From Albidovulum litorale (GTDB lineage: Bacteria > Pseudomonadota > Alphaproteobacteria > Rhodobacterales > Rhodobacteraceae): a stretch of DNA of 64,000 bases. Under the pieces are notes generated by a model. That model ran no database searches. It was given only the letters and a program-made list of their open reading frames with translations, and had not been told where the DNA came from. The stretch covers positions 620,001 through 684,000 of the forward strand of contig NZ_JAOWKZ010000003.1 of NCBI RefSeq assembly GCF_025751495.1. The letters run 5' to 3'. Both the position numbers and the translations under genes were made by a program. Shown piece by piece: positions 1 to 8,751 of this stretch; the stretch's first letter is position 1, and every line of letters starts with the position of its first letter.

Positions 1-1
1 C

Positions 2-1441
2 GGCTCAAACTCCGTCCGTCTCGTTGTTTTCGACGGTGCGGCCCGCAGCCCGGCCTATTTCTACAACGAAAAGATCATGGCGGGCCTCGGTCAGGGGCTG
101 GCCGAAACCGGACGGCTGAACCCGACCGGCCGCGCAAGGGCGCTTGCGGCGTTGAAGCGTTTCGCGGCGCTTGCGAAGGGCATGGACCTGCCGTCCCTGT
201 CCTGCGTCGCCACGGCGGCAGTGCGCGAAGCCGAGGACGGATCGGAATTTCAGGCCGAGGTGGAGCGCGAGACCGGGCTGAAGCTCTGGGTCATCGACGG
301 GCTGGAAGAAGCGCGGCTGTCGGCGCAGGGCGTTCTGCTCGGCTGGCCCGAGGCTGAAGGCATAGTCTGCGATATCGGCGGCAACTCGATGGAACTGGCG
401 GAGGTTTCCGGCGGCAAGGTCGGTCGCCGCGTCACCTCGCCCCTCGGCCCCTTCCGGCTGCAACAGATCAAGGGCGGTAAGAAGGGCCTACAGGCCTATA
501 TCAAGGAAACGGTGGAGAAACTCGCGGCCGAAATCGGCACGGGACACGAACGCATCTATCTGGTCGGCGGGTCATGGCGGGCGATCGCAAGGCTAGACAT
601 GGAGCACCGGGCCTATCCGATGACGGTTCTGCACGAATACCGGATGAAACCGCAGGCGCTCTTGCAGACGCTGCACTGGATCGGCGAAAGCGACATGAAC
701 GATCTGAGGGCGAAAACCGGCACATCGGCGGCCCGGATGGAGCTGGTGCCACTTGCCACACAGGTGCTGCGCCAGCTCGTGCTGACCTTCCGCCCAAAAG
801 AGATCGACGTGTCCTCTTATGGCATCCGTGAGGGGCTTCTCTACGAGCAGATGCCCGAGCGGCTGCGCATGCGCGATCCGCTGATCGAGGCCTGCCGCCA
901 CGCCGAACGCACGATGGCGCGGATGCCGGGGTTCGGCAAGAAACTCTACCAGTTCCTGCTGCCGCTTTACGCCAGCGAAAGCTTTCAGAAACTGCGCATG
1001 ATCCGAGCCGCCTGCCTTCTGCACGACACAACCTGGCGGGCGCATCCGGATTACCGGGCCGAGGTCTGCTTCGACAACGCCACCCGCGCCAATCTCGGCG
1101 GGCTCAGCCATCCGGAGCGGGTCTTCCTCGGCCTGTCGCTCCTGCACCGCTACAAGAACTCGCGGGCGGGATCGCGGATGGAACCGCTCTTTGGCCTGCT
1201 GAGCGAGGCGCAGATCAAGGAAGCGGAAGTGCTGGGCAAGGCAATGCGCTTTGGCGCGATGTTCGCCGTGAAGTCGCCCGAAGAGGCCGGCGAACTCGTC
1301 TGGCGGCCGAAGAAAAAGGTTTTGGAACTCAGGCTCAACGCCCATTCCGAGGCACTGTTCGGCGAGGTGGCACAGGCGCGGTTCGGATCCTTGGCCGATG
1401 CGCTGGGGGCAGAGGCCATCGTGACGAACGTCGCCATCTGA
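2..1441 (+). CDS. ppx: Ppx/GppA-family phosphatase (5' end outside window)
   Basis: Exopolyphosphatase / pppGpp phosphohydrolase family of the ASKHA fold, releasing phosphate from polyphosphate or converting pppGpp to ppGpp. The frame is open from base 2 and begins G-S-N-S-V-R, the glycine/serine phosphate-binding loop that follows the N-terminal Asp in this family, so only about 20-30 codons are missing. The second nucleotide-binding loop C-D-I-G-G-N-S-M-E-L lies near base 368. The C-terminal third carries L-L-H-D-T-T-W, an HD-like motif typical of the long Ppx proteins. The internal ATG at base 77 is not the true start because the conserved loop lies upstream of it. A polyphosphate kinase 2 gene is in the same window at 57-58 kb but is not linked. 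Confidence 0.88.
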   Translation, partial: GSNSVRLVVFDGAARSPAYFYNEKIMAGLGQGLAETGRLNPTGRARALAALKRFAALAKGMDLPSLSCVATAAVREAEDGSEFQAEVERETGLKLWVIDGLEEARLSAQGVLLGWPEAEGIVCDIGGNSMELAEVSGGKVGRRVTSPLGPFRLQQIKGGKKGLQAYIKETVEKLAAEIGTGHERIYLVGGSWRAIARLDMEHRAYPMTVLHEYRMKPQALLQTLHWIGESDMNDLRAKTGTSAARMELVPLATQVLRQLVLTFRPKEIDVSSYGIREGLLYEQMPERLRMRDPLIEACRHAERTMARMPGFGKKLYQFLLPLYASESFQKLRMIRAACLLHDTTWRAHPDYRAEVCFDNATRANLGGLSHPERVFLGLSLLHRYKNSRAGSRMEPLFGLLSEAQIKEAEVLGKAMRFGAMFAVKSPEEAGELVWRPKKKVLELRLNAHSEALFGEVAQARFGSLADALGAEAIVTNVAI

Positions 1442-1454
1442 TCTTCGGCGGGGT

Positions 1455-1483
1455 GAAAAAGCGGCACGCCGCACCGCTTTTCC
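1455..1483. terminator. Bidirectional hairpin between ppx and the RTX gene
   Basis: An A-rich/T-rich stem, AAAAGCGG pairing with CCGCTTTT around a short GC loop, lies between the convergent ends of the phosphatase and the RTX protein gene. It has U-tracts in both orientations and probably ends both transcripts. Confidence 0.6.
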
Positions 1484-1511
1484 CTGTCGCAAACTGCGGC
1501 GCTTTGCGCCG

Positions 1512-3035
1512 TCAGCCGAACACGACATCGCTTGCGTCGATCAGCGAGGCATCGACGCCGGTCAGCACCACCGTGACATTGGCGAAGTGCAATACCGTAT
1601 CGCTGCCCTGCCCCGCCACCGTGATTCCGGTGACGTCCAGCACCCCGGCGGTGATCCGGATCAGGTCGGTGCCATCCTCGAAATCCGCAACAGTGTCATG
1701 GCCATCGCCGGTGGCAAAGACGAACTCATCCGCGCTGGCCCCACCGGTCAGCCAATCATTCCCGGCCCCGCCAGCAATTCTGTCCGCCCCGTCACCACCT
1801 GTGACCGTATCGTTGCCAGAGCCACCGTCGAGGATGTTCCCCGTGCCGCCGATCACGGTCAGGCTGTCATGCCCCGCGCCACCGTAAAGTTCAGAGAAAC
1901 CGCTGCTGCCCGCCTCGATCGTGGCGGTCATCTGGTCGTTGCCATTGCCGCCATCCAGAAGGTTATGGGCGACGGCACCGGCATAGGGATCGTCAAAGGC
2001 ATTGGCATCGGCATAGGCAGACATCACATCACTGCCGTGGCCGCCATGCAGGACGTTCTCGGCGCTAGCCCCGGGAAAGTAGGCCCCGGCAATCGTGCTT
2101 GCCGTCATCAGATCGTTGCCCGAACCGCCGTCGAGGGTGTTGGTCGCCGCAGCCACGCTCTGAGCCAAGGCGAGGATCGTGGAGGTCATGCTGTCATGCC
2201 CGGATCCGCCATCGAGGGTCGAGGTCATCGTCGTGCTGTCATTCTCGCCGTCAGATTCCTGATCCGCCGTCAGCACGTCATGGCCGCTGCCACCGGACAG
2301 GATGTTCTCGCCCGCCGGCGCGGCCGAATTGGAATCGAGATGGATGCTGGCCGAAAGGACATCGTTGCCCGAACCGCCATTCAGCACATTCCTGGCCAGA
2401 ATGCTGCTGTTGGAGAACACCGTGGCCACGGCCGTAATCGTATCATGACCCGAACCGCCGAAGATATCGTTGATCGCGGTGCTCTCGTTGCCAAAGAAAT
2501 TACCACCGACCGCCAACGCGGTGATGGTATCATGACCGCTGCCGCCAAAGACCCAGTTTGTCACCACGCTGTCGCCGAACGCGTCGGACACCGTGCTGAT
2601 CTCGATCACATCCGATCCGGACCCGCCGCTGACAGTCACATCGAATACTGCGTCGGAAATGTCGTTGTCCGTCCCCGTGAAATCGACCGTTATCGTATCG
2701 TCGCCCGATCCGCCACCGGCAACGGCGCTGACGGTCCAGACCTCTGCCGCCGGGTCATTGGCCAGATTGAGCGCGATCCCAATCGTATCGTCACCGGAAT
2801 TGCCAAAAAGTGCGGTGTGATTGAACGTGCTGGTCAGCGTATCGTCGCCCGCCAGACCGAAAACCAATTGCCCCGCGCCCGTTGCCGCGAGCGTATCGCT
2901 GCGCGATGTACCAACAACCGGCGAGAGAAGCGAAACGGGGCGTGATGCCCCTTCTGAAGATGACATCTCGGACATTCCGCCCTCCAAAAATAGTAAATCA
3001 AAAGCCGCGGCCGAAAATACCGCAGCGGAAAGCAT
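1512..3035 (-). CDS. RTX-type calcium-binding repeat protein
   Basis: Secreted protein of about 507 residues built from glycine/aspartate-rich nonapeptides of the G-G-S-G-H-D / G-G-S-G-N-D kind. These are hemolysin-type repeats that fold into a calcium-loaded parallel beta roll. Repeats are spread from about residue 60 to 450, spaced about 40 residues apart and then crowded near the end, where G-D-G-H-D-T-V-A-D-F-E-D-G-T-D marks a serralysin-like C-terminal module. Such proteins normally leave by a type I secretion system reading an uncleaved C-terminal signal; no T1SS genes are in the window. The start chosen is the ATG giving M-L-S-A-A-V-F, with a hydrophobic N-terminus common in Rhodobacterales RTX proteins; a GTG 16 codons upstream is also open. 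No enzymatic domain was seen, so adhesin or matrix protein is as likely as toxin. Confidence 0.85.
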   Translation of the reverse strand: MLSAAVFSAAAFDLLFLEGGMSEMSSSEGASRPVSLLSPVVGTSRSDTLAATGAGQLVFGLAGDDTLTSTFNHTALFGNSGDDTIGIALNLANDPAAEVWTVSAVAGGGSGDDTITVDFTGTDNDISDAVFDVTVSGGSGSDVIEISTVSDAFGDSVVTNWVFGGSGHDTITALAVGGNFFGNESTAINDIFGGSGHDTITAVATVFSNSSILARNVLNGGSGNDVLSASIHLDSNSAAPAGENILSGGSGHDVLTADQESDGENDSTTMTSTLDGGSGHDSMTSTILALAQSVAAATNTLDGGSGNDLMTASTIAGAYFPGASAENVLHGGHGSDVMSAYADANAFDDPYAGAVAHNLLDGGNGNDQMTATIEAGSSGFSELYGGAGHDSLTVIGGTGNILDGGSGNDTVTGGDGADRIAGGAGNDWLTGGASADEFVFATGDGHDTVADFEDGTDLIRITAGVLDVTGITVAGQGSDTVLHFANVTVVLTGVDASLIDASDVVFG

Positions 3036-3148
3036 GCCAATGCGACCCCGAATCCACAACGTGAAATTTGGCTCGCGCCGCACGAAAACGCGCTGATTGC
3101 GAAAAGTTCCGGGGCACCCGCGTCAGCCGGTCAGCGGTGGAAACTAGG

Positions 3149-3502
3149 TCAGATGTCTATTTCCTCGCCCGGTTCGGGCATCGCCAGTTCTTCGGGCGAT
3201 TTTCGGCGGATGATGATGTCACCATTCGGCAGCACCTCGGGCGCATGGTAATTCTTGATGTCACCGATCATCGCCGAGAGATCGCGCAGCATCGGCTCCA
3301 TTTCGCCCCATGCCTCGCCAAGCTGGAATTGCAGGTCTTTCAGCGTCGGCTCGACCTCATCGAGCATGGAGCGCATAATGATCTTCGCCCCCTCTTCCAG
3401 CAGGCTGAAGCCCTCATCGACGCTTTCGTCACCGGCCTCCTGCGCCATCAGTGGCGCGGTGCTCAGCATCAGGGCAGTCAGGGTGATCGCGATGCGGTTC
3501 AT
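3149..3502 (-). CDS. Small secreted acidic protein of unknown function
   Basis: About 117 residues. An N-terminal signal peptide (M-N-R-I-A-I-T followed by a hydrophobic stretch ending A-P-L-M-A-Q) implies export to the periplasm. The mature part is acidic and helical, with a conserved-looking tail (N-Y-H-A-P-E-V-L-P-N-G-D-I-I-I-R-R) seen in many Rhodobacterales proteins sometimes misannotated as AAA+ ATPase; no nucleotide-binding motif is present. An in-frame ATG six codons upstream is possible but would only lengthen the signal. It lies downstream of the RTX gene's promoter region on the same strand. Function unknown. Confidence 0.7.
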   Translation of the reverse strand: MNRIAITLTALMLSTAPLMAQEAGDESVDEGFSLLEEGAKIIMRSMLDEVEPTLKDLQFQLGEAWGEMEPMLRDLSAMIGDIKNYHAPEVLPNGDIIIRRKSPEELAMPEPGEEIDI

Positions 3503-3546
3503 GGCCTCAATATAAGGCATGCGCCGCCCGAAAAACAGGAGCGACG

Positions 3547-4578
3547 TCAGAATGTGATGTCGACCGAGACCGGGAAATGATCGGACGCGGTCAGGAGCGC
3601 CTCGCGCAGTTCCGGCACCGCATAGATCTTCGGGTCATCGAACGGATGCCAGATCCGCCATTTCGGCGCCCTGGCGCGCAGATCGGGCGAGACCATGATG
3701 TAGTCGAGCAAGGCCGAGAAGTAGCAACCCTTGTCGTCAAGATAGAACCGCGCCGTCGTCGGCATCAGCGCGACCTTCTTGCCGAAGGCCACCCGCGCAT
3801 GGGGATCGAAAAGCCGCGTCTCATGCGGTTCGTCCCAGCCCATGACGATCTCCACCCCGGACCGGCCGAAGAGTTTTTCGTATTCGTCCAGCCCCGGCCC
3901 GTCGTTGAAATCGCCCATCACCATCAGGCTGTCGCCCGCCGCCAGATGTTCCAGCACCCGTTCGCGCAGCCAGATGCTCTGGGCAAGCTGCTTGCGGCGG
4001 TTCTCGATGGCGAGCCGTTTGGCCTGCGCCGTGCTCCGCGCCCCGTGCGGGGCTTTCGATTTCACATGCACCCCGATCATGCGGAATTCGGCGCCTTCTG
4101 GGGTTGTCGCGGCGATTTCCAGGGGAGGTTTCGAAAACCGCACGACATCCATCTTTGCGTCGATATTCAGATCGATCCGATAACTCGAATCGAACCGCGG
4201 CGCGGCGGTGCCCTCGATCGGTTGGTCGGGCAGACCAAGCGGGTCGTGGCGCACACTCAGCTTGTCGGGATCATAGAGCAGCGCGATTTCCTGCTGCGTA
4301 TCGTTCTCGTAGCCGATCAACGCCCTGCGGGTGCGCAGATCGTAGCGCGCGGCAAAAGCTTCCAGCATGTCGACCGACTTGTGGCGCCGGTTGTTGTCAG
4401 GGGCCTCGATGATCATCACCGCATCGGCATCCATCGCGGTAAAGACGATGCCCAAGGCGGCCAGCTGATCGGCGCGGGTGACGTTGTAGCGCGACGACCA
4501 GCCGCCATCCTCCAAAAGTTGCCCGTCGCGGTCGAAGAGGTTGGTGAACCACTCGACATTGTAAGTGGCGATGCGCAT
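3547..4578 (-). CDS. Endonuclease/exonuclease/phosphatase family protein
   Basis: A 343-residue DNase I-like metal-dependent phosphoesterase domain. The family signature is visible in order: M-R-I-A-T-Y-N-V-E-W (catalytic Asn) at the N-terminus, I-I-E-A-P-D-N-N (metal Glu) near 55, V-M-G-D-F-N-D-G-P-G (catalytic Asp/Asn) near 220, and S-D-H-F-P-V-S-V-D (Asp-His pair) at the C-terminus. There is no signal peptide, so it is probably cytoplasmic; the substrate (nucleic acid, phosphoinositide or other phosphodiester) cannot be told. It follows the TerB-DnaJ gene by 4 bases on the same strand and is likely cotranscribed with it. Confidence 0.88.
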   Translation of the reverse strand: MRIATYNVEWFTNLFDRDGQLLEDGGWSSRYNVTRADQLAALGIVFTAMDADAVMIIEAPDNNRRHKSVDMLEAFAARYDLRTRRALIGYENDTQQEIALLYDPDKLSVRHDPLGLPDQPIEGTAAPRFDSSYRIDLNIDAKMDVVRFSKPPLEIAATTPEGAEFRMIGVHVKSKAPHGARSTAQAKRLAIENRRKQLAQSIWLRERVLEHLAAGDSLMVMGDFNDGPGLDEYEKLFGRSGVEIVMGWDEPHETRLFDPHARVAFGKKVALMPTTARFYLDDKGCYFSALLDYIMVSPDLRARAPKWRIWHPFDDPKIYAVPELREALLTASDHFPVSVDITF

Positions 4579-4582
4579 CGGC

Positions 4583-5266
4583 TCAGGCCGCCTTCTTGCC
4601 GGTGATTTCCTCCCAGGCGCGGTTCACCGCGACCAGCCGCTGTTCGGCCAGCTTCAGCGCCTCTTCCGGCAGGCCGCGGGCGCGCATCCGGTCGGGATGG
4701 CAGTCCTTGACCGCCTGCCGCCAGGCCGCGCGGATGTCGTCCATGGGCGCGTCATGCGACACCCGCAGGACGTAATAGGGATCGGGCGCGGCGTCGGGCA
4801 CGAACCGGGTCAGAAGCGAGCGGAAGCAGCGGTCATCGACGCCGAAGATGCGGGCGACCTCACGCAGGAACGCGTCCTCATGCGGATGATACTCGCCATC
4901 GGCCATTGCGATGTGAAAGAGGCCCTCCATCAGATCGACCAGAACCGGATCACCCGGTCCGAGCATCGCGGCAATCTTGCTGGCATAAAGCTCGAACCCC
5001 GCCACGTCCTGCCGGGCAAGGTTGAAGACGCGGGCGGCATTGTCCTCTTCCTCGCGGGCAATCGCAAAAACCTCGCGGAAGGCCGTGACCTCATCCCGCG
5101 TCACCTGCCCGTCGGCCTTGGCCATCTTGGCGCCCAGAGCGATGACGGCGATGGTAAAGCCGATGGAGCGTTCGGGCGGTGTCTTCAGCCGGTCGAAGAC
5201 AGCCGACAGCCCCTCGCCCTTGGCAAGGGCGGCTAGGGCCTCGGATATTCGGGTCCAGATCGACAT
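4583..5266 (-). CDS. TerB-like/DnaJ-domain co-chaperone (DjlA-like)
   Basis: 227 residues. An N-terminal helical TerB/DUF533-type domain (about residues 20-140, with K-A-D-G-Q-V-T-R-D-E and M-A-D-G-E-Y-H-P-H-E acidic helices that resemble metal-binding TerB repeats) is followed by a C-terminal J domain (about 155-225). The J domain keeps the essential H-P-D tripeptide in D-C-H-P-D-R-M, so it should stimulate the ATPase of a DnaK-type Hsp70. Architecture matches DjlA, but the N-terminal transmembrane helix of enterobacterial DjlA is not evident. It is first in a two-gene unit with the phosphoesterase. Confidence 0.85.
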   Translation of the reverse strand: MSIWTRISEALAALAKGEGLSAVFDRLKTPPERSIGFTIAVIALGAKMAKADGQVTRDEVTAFREVFAIAREEEDNAARVFNLARQDVAGFELYASKIAAMLGPGDPVLVDLMEGLFHIAMADGEYHPHEDAFLREVARIFGVDDRCFRSLLTRFVPDAAPDPYYVLRVSHDAPMDDIRAAWRQAVKDCHPDRMRARGLPEEALKLAEQRLVAVNRAWEEITGKKAA

Positions 5267-5344
5267 GGGCAGACCATAACTGCGTAAGTCAGGATTGTCA
5301 GTGCGTCACTTGATCTGATCTTTCAATAGCCTCTGCGGCCTTTG

Positions 5345-5962
5345 TCAGAGCAGTTTCGCATCCTTCGCATGGCGCAATGCCTCATCCGGGGTCCGCGCCA
5401 GAAGCGCACCACAGAGCGCATCGATCCGCGCCCTCCCGTCGGCCTCGGTCACGCCCAACGCCCGTGCAACGGCGGCCCCAGTCGCGCCTTTTGCGACCTC
5501 GCCGAGAATTGTGCGGTCCTCCGTCGAAAGGGTCTCAGGCAGTTTTGCCGCATCGTGAAGGGCGAAGACGATGGTCTTTGCCGCCGCGATCTCGTCATCG
5601 GTGAACTCGCGGTCAGCGCGGCCCATCGAACAGATGGTCAGCGAATTCAGCGGCCCGCAGGCGACCGAAGCGCCATAGACCAGCCCGTGTTTCTTGGCCT
5701 TGCGGAAGATGCCGAACGGGTCGGGCAGGAAGGCCGAACTCCAGCGGATCGTACCGCCGACGGTCATTGCCCAGGTCAGAAGCGGATCGCGCAGCATATA
5801 ACCGTTCTGGGTATATTCGTCGGTCCAGGCCTTCGGATACGTATTGTAGGTCTGAAGCGGCGAGGTGCCGCGGATCCTGAGCGCCAGAAGATATCCGCCA
5901 GGGGCGATATCCGCGATCTTGCCGGCCTCATTGTCCAGCCGGCTGAGCAGGGTGTCGGTCAT
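5345..5962 (-). CDS. LuxR-type autoinducer-binding domain regulator
   Basis: About 205 residues. The first 150 match the autoinducer-binding fold of LuxR proteins (Y-N-T-Y-P-K-A-W-T-D-E-Y near 40; D-P-L-L-T-W-A; a W-S-S-A-F region; Y-G-A-S-V-A-C-G-P). The C-terminal 55 residues align in spacing with a GerE helix-turn-helix but have lost several usual residues, so DNA binding is uncertain. No luxI synthase is adjacent, making it a solo. The ATG at 5962 is chosen over a GTG four codons upstream because GGAG sits 6 bases before it. It could respond to endogenous or foreign acyl-homoserine lactones, or have lost ligand specificity. Confidence 0.72.
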   Translation of the reverse strand: MTDTLLSRLDNEAGKIADIAPGGYLLALRIRGTSPLQTYNTYPKAWTDEYTQNGYMLRDPLLTWAMTVGGTIRWSSAFLPDPFGIFRKAKKHGLVYGASVACGPLNSLTICSMGRADREFTDDEIAAAKTIVFALHDAAKLPETLSTEDRTILGEVAKGATGAAVARALGVTEADGRARIDALCGALLARTPDEALRHAKDAKLL

Positions 5963-6000
5963 TTCCGCTCCCACCCGGACTGCAATGCGGTTCGGGCAAA

Positions 6001-6026
6001 GTAAGGTGGGTTTGAACCCACCTTAC
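6001..6026. repeat. REP-like palindrome downstream of degP
   Basis: A near-perfect palindrome with 12-base arms starting GTAAGGTGGG, and a 2-base centre, lies 22 bases after the degP stop and upstream of the LuxR-type gene. It has the GTA(A/G)GG foot of the two REP families seen elsewhere in this window but a different stem. It may also act as a terminator for degP, though the T tract on that strand is weak. Confidence 0.55.
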
Positions 6027-6047
6027 CAAACACTTCCGTCCTCGGGA

Positions 6048-7514
6048 TCACTCGACCGACAGCGCCACGAACCTGGGATCGCCGTCGCGGCGGATGAGCA
6101 ACAGAAGCGACTTGCGTCCGGCCTCCTTGGCCTCGTCGATCCGAGCCTCGAAATCAGCGATGGAGGCGATTTTCTGCTGCCCGGCCTCGGTGATCAGATC
6201 ACCTGCGCGCAACCCCTTGCCAAAGGCCTCGCTCGTCTCGTCGATTTCCGAGATCAGAAGCCCCTCGCTGTCCGCGGGCAGGTTCATCTGGCTGCGGATA
6301 TCGTCAGTCAGGACGCCCAGCGTCATGCCCAGCACGTCCTGCTCAACCGGCTCGGTCGATTCCACCGAGGCCGGAACAGGCTCACCTTCCGCCAGTTCGC
6401 GGCGGCCAAGCGTCACCAGCAGCGTTTGGCTCTTGCCGTCACGCAGCACGATCACCCTGACCGCCTTGCCGACATCGGCGTCGCCCACGCGGCGCACCAG
6501 TTCACGGGTATCGGCGACCTCGGCCCCGTCAAACGACGTGATGACATCGCCCGAGAGCATGCCGCCGTCCTTGGCAGGCCCGTCCGGCACATCGGTCACA
6601 AGGGCACCCTTGGCATCGGCCAGACCCATCGCCTCGGCCACGTCCGGCGTCACGTCCTGAATGCGCACGCCCAGCCAGCCGCGCCGGGTTTCACCGAATT
6701 CCTTGAGTTGGCCAACGACCTTGGAAACGACGTTCGACGCCATGGAAAAGCCGATACCGATGGAGCCGCCATTGGGGCTGAGGATCGCGGTGTTCACCCC
6801 GATCACCTCGCCGTCCATGTTGAACAAGGGTCCGCCCGAGTTGCCACGGTTGATCGCGGCATCGGTCTGGATGAAGTCATCATAGGTGCCGGAAAGCTCG
6901 CGGTTGCGGGCCGAGACGATCCCGGCCGAGACCGAGAAGCCCTGACCAAGCGGGTTGCCCATCGCCATGACCCAGTCGCCCACCCGCATCACATCGGAAT
7001 TGCCGAAATTGACGAAAGGCAGCGGCGTTTCGCTTTCCACTTTCAGAAGCGCGATATCGGTCTTGGGGTCGGTGCCAACCAGTTCGGCGTCGAGTGTTGC
7101 ACCCGAGAAGAACTCGATGGAGATCTCGTCGGCGCCTTCGATGACATGGTTGTTCGTCACGATGTAGCCGTCTTCCGAGATCACGAAGCCCGAGCCCAGC
7201 GCATTGGAACGGCGGGGGCCCCGCGGCGCGTTCGGGTTTCCGAATTCGCGGAAGAAATCCTCGAAGGGCGAGCCTTCGGGCACGATCGGCCCGCCATCCA
7301 CAGGCGCCGCGACCGTCGTCGTTGTCGTGATATTGACGACCGAGGGGCTGATCCGATCGGCAAGATCGGCGAAGCTTTCAGGCGCTGCGCGGGCCTCCAC
7401 GGGGACTGCCTGTCCAATCGCCAGCGCCAATCCCAGCGCCATCGCCCAGACCGTTCCGGCCACGGCACCGGGCCGCAGGGCGGGTTTATGAAGAGTCATC
7501 ACCTGAGATTTCAC
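6048..7514 (-). CDS. degP: DegP/HtrA-family periplasmic serine protease (Do)
   Basis: About 488 residues. It degrades or chaperones misfolded envelope proteins. After a signal peptide ending near E-A-R-A, the trypsin-like domain shows the catalytic triad: T-N-N-H-V-I-E (His), T-D-I-A-L-L-K (Asp) and G-N-S-G-G-P-L-F (Ser). Two PDZ domains follow (about 280-370, with G-W-L-G-V-R-I, and 390-480, ending in a conserved L-L-I-R-R-D-G). The start used is the GTG at 7514, preceded by AAGGGAG at 6 bases; an ATG five codons further in is an alternative. It lies downstream of hflK-hflC-DUF2065 on the same strand, an arrangement conserved in Rhodobacterales that joins two envelope proteolysis systems. 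Confidence 0.93.
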   Translation of the reverse strand: MKSQVMTLHKPALRPGAVAGTVWAMALGLALAIGQAVPVEARAAPESFADLADRISPSVVNITTTTTVAAPVDGGPIVPEGSPFEDFFREFGNPNAPRGPRRSNALGSGFVISEDGYIVTNNHVIEGADEISIEFFSGATLDAELVGTDPKTDIALLKVESETPLPFVNFGNSDVMRVGDWVMAMGNPLGQGFSVSAGIVSARNRELSGTYDDFIQTDAAINRGNSGGPLFNMDGEVIGVNTAILSPNGGSIGIGFSMASNVVSKVVGQLKEFGETRRGWLGVRIQDVTPDVAEAMGLADAKGALVTDVPDGPAKDGGMLSGDVITSFDGAEVADTRELVRRVGDADVGKAVRVIVLRDGKSQTLLVTLGRRELAEGEPVPASVESTEPVEQDVLGMTLGVLTDDIRSQMNLPADSEGLLISEIDETSEAFGKGLRAGDLITEAGQQKIASIADFEARIDEAKEAGRKSLLLLIRRDGDPRFVALSVE

Positions 7515-7675
7515 TCCGAACTCCCTTGTTCTTCGTTCTGCGGCGGGAACGGCCGTTCCGCCCCCGGGCCGCCGTAAAAGCAGCATTGAGTTAAGCACTC
7601 CGCAGCACAAATCAAAGCCAGTCGCGCCTGCTCAACAGGATGTGATCACCCCTTGCGCCTTTTGACGCGATTGTT

Positions 7676-7879
7676 TCAGCCCGCGAGCCCCTGGGCAAGC
7701 CAAATGAGCGCAACACCAAGCGCCACCGCCCCGAGCCCCAGATTGCGCCGCATCTCGACCGGCATCTGCCGGATCAGTTCCAGAAGCTCGTCGATACGCG
7801 AAGGGGCCAGTGCAAGCACCAGCCCCTCCAGCGTCAGTACCAGCCCGATGGCCAGCAGAAGGAGTGCGAACGCCCCCAT
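7676..7879 (-). CDS. DUF2065 small membrane protein
   Basis: 67 residues with two transmembrane helices (residues 3-22 and 47-65) separated by a short amphipathic segment (P-S-R-I-D-E-L-L-E). This is the DUF2065 family (YjeT-like), usually encoded beside hflC. It begins 2 bases after the hflC stop codon and is surely cotranscribed. Its biochemical role is unknown; the constant context suggests a minor partner of the HflKC/FtsH complex in the inner membrane. Confidence 0.85.
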   Translation of the reverse strand: MGAFALLLLAIGLVLTLEGLVLALAPSRIDELLELIRQMPVEMRRNLGLGAVALGVALIWLAQGLAG

Positions 7880-7881
7880 CG

Positions 7882-8751
7882 CTACCGCTTTTCAGGCGAT
7901 TTCAGATAATCGAAGAATTCGCTGTTCGGCGCCATGACCATCGTCGAGTTGCCTCCCAGAATACCCGCGCGGTAAGCCGCGAGCGAGCGGTAGAAGTCGA
8001 AGAACTCCGGATCGGCGCCGTAGGCTTCGGCAAAGACCGCGTTGCGGCGGGCATCGGCCTCACCGCGGATGATCTCGGCCTGACGCTGGGCATCCGACAC
8101 CAGTTCGACCTTTGTCCGGTCGGCCTGCGCGCGAACGCGCTGTGCCGCTTCGTTACCGCGTGCAACCTCGTCGGCCGCCTCGCGTTCGCGTTCCGCCCGC
8201 ATCCGGGCGAAGGTCGCGTCAAGGTTCTGTTCCGGCAGATCGGTGCGCTTCAGCCGCACGTCGATGATCTCGACCCCGAGTGAATTGGCCTCGTTCCGTG
8301 ACGCATCGCGGATCTGAGTGGCAAGTGCCGCGCGGTCCTCTGAGAGGATCTCGGACGACGTGACCGAACCCAGAACCTCGCGTGTCTGGGCGCGCAGGAT
8401 CGTGTCGATGCGGTTTTCGGCAAGCGCCACGCCCGAGGCGCCGACGGCCTGCCGGAACCGTTGCAGGTCGGCAATCCGGTAACGGGCGAAGGCGTCCACC
8501 ACCAGACGGCGGTCATCGAGCGGGGTGACTTCCAGAGGTTCGACGTCCAGCCCCAGGATGCGGTCGTCATAGCGCACAACCTCCTGAATGAGCGGGAGCT
8601 TGAAATACAGCCCCGGCTCCTCGCGAATGGCCTTGATCTGACCAAATTGCAGGACCAGCGCCTTTTCGCGCTCATCGACGATGAAGATCGCCGAAAGAGC
8701 CGCTGCAAGGGCGAGAACGACGACGGGAAGAAGTAGCGTTGCGCGGTTCAT
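7882..8751 (-). CDS. hflC: HflC, FtsH protease modulator
   Basis: 289 residues. Membrane-anchored SPFH/Band-7 protein that with HflK forms the large periplasmic cage around the FtsH protease and tunes its degradation of membrane proteins. One N-terminal transmembrane helix (about 7-24) is followed by the Band-7 domain (F-I-V-D-E-R-E-K-A-L-V-L-Q-F-G), the I-D-V-R-L-K-R-T-D-L-P signature near 170 and a long charged coiled coil (R-A-E-R-E-R-E-A). Its start codon overlaps the hflK stop (TGATG), indicating translational coupling. Confidence 0.95.
   Translation of the reverse strand: MNRATLLLPVVVLALAAALSAIFIVDEREKALVLQFGQIKAIREEPGLYFKLPLIQEVVRYDDRILGLDVEPLEVTPLDDRRLVVDAFARYRIADLQRFRQAVGASGVALAENRIDTILRAQTREVLGSVTSSEILSEDRAALATQIRDASRNEANSLGVEIIDVRLKRTDLPEQNLDATFARMRAEREREAADEVARGNEAAQRVRAQADRTKVELVSDAQRQAEIIRGEADARRNAVFAEAYGADPEFFDFYRSLAAYRAGILGGNSTMVMAPNSEFFDYLKSPEKR

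Noticed and set aside
1700-2850. Regularly spaced repeats suggesting a CRISPR array
   Set aside because: The periodic sequence encodes glycine/aspartate nonapeptides in frame, spacers are not unique non-coding sequence, and no cas gene is near.
1587-2945. Long plus-strand reading frame across the RTX gene
   Set aside because: It is the antisense shadow of a repetitive high-GC gene; it has no domain and no ribosome site, and the minus strand shows clear calcium-binding nonapeptides.
6001-6026. Palindrome as a strong degP terminator
   Set aside because: The T tract is weak on the degP strand and the GTA(A/G)GG foot resembles REP elements, so it is listed as REP-like with terminator activity only possible.
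5865-7577. 570-codon plus-strand frame opposite degP
   Set aside because: Antisense shadow. The His/Arg-rich composition is typical of reverse frames in high-GC DNA, and degP has all catalytic motifs.
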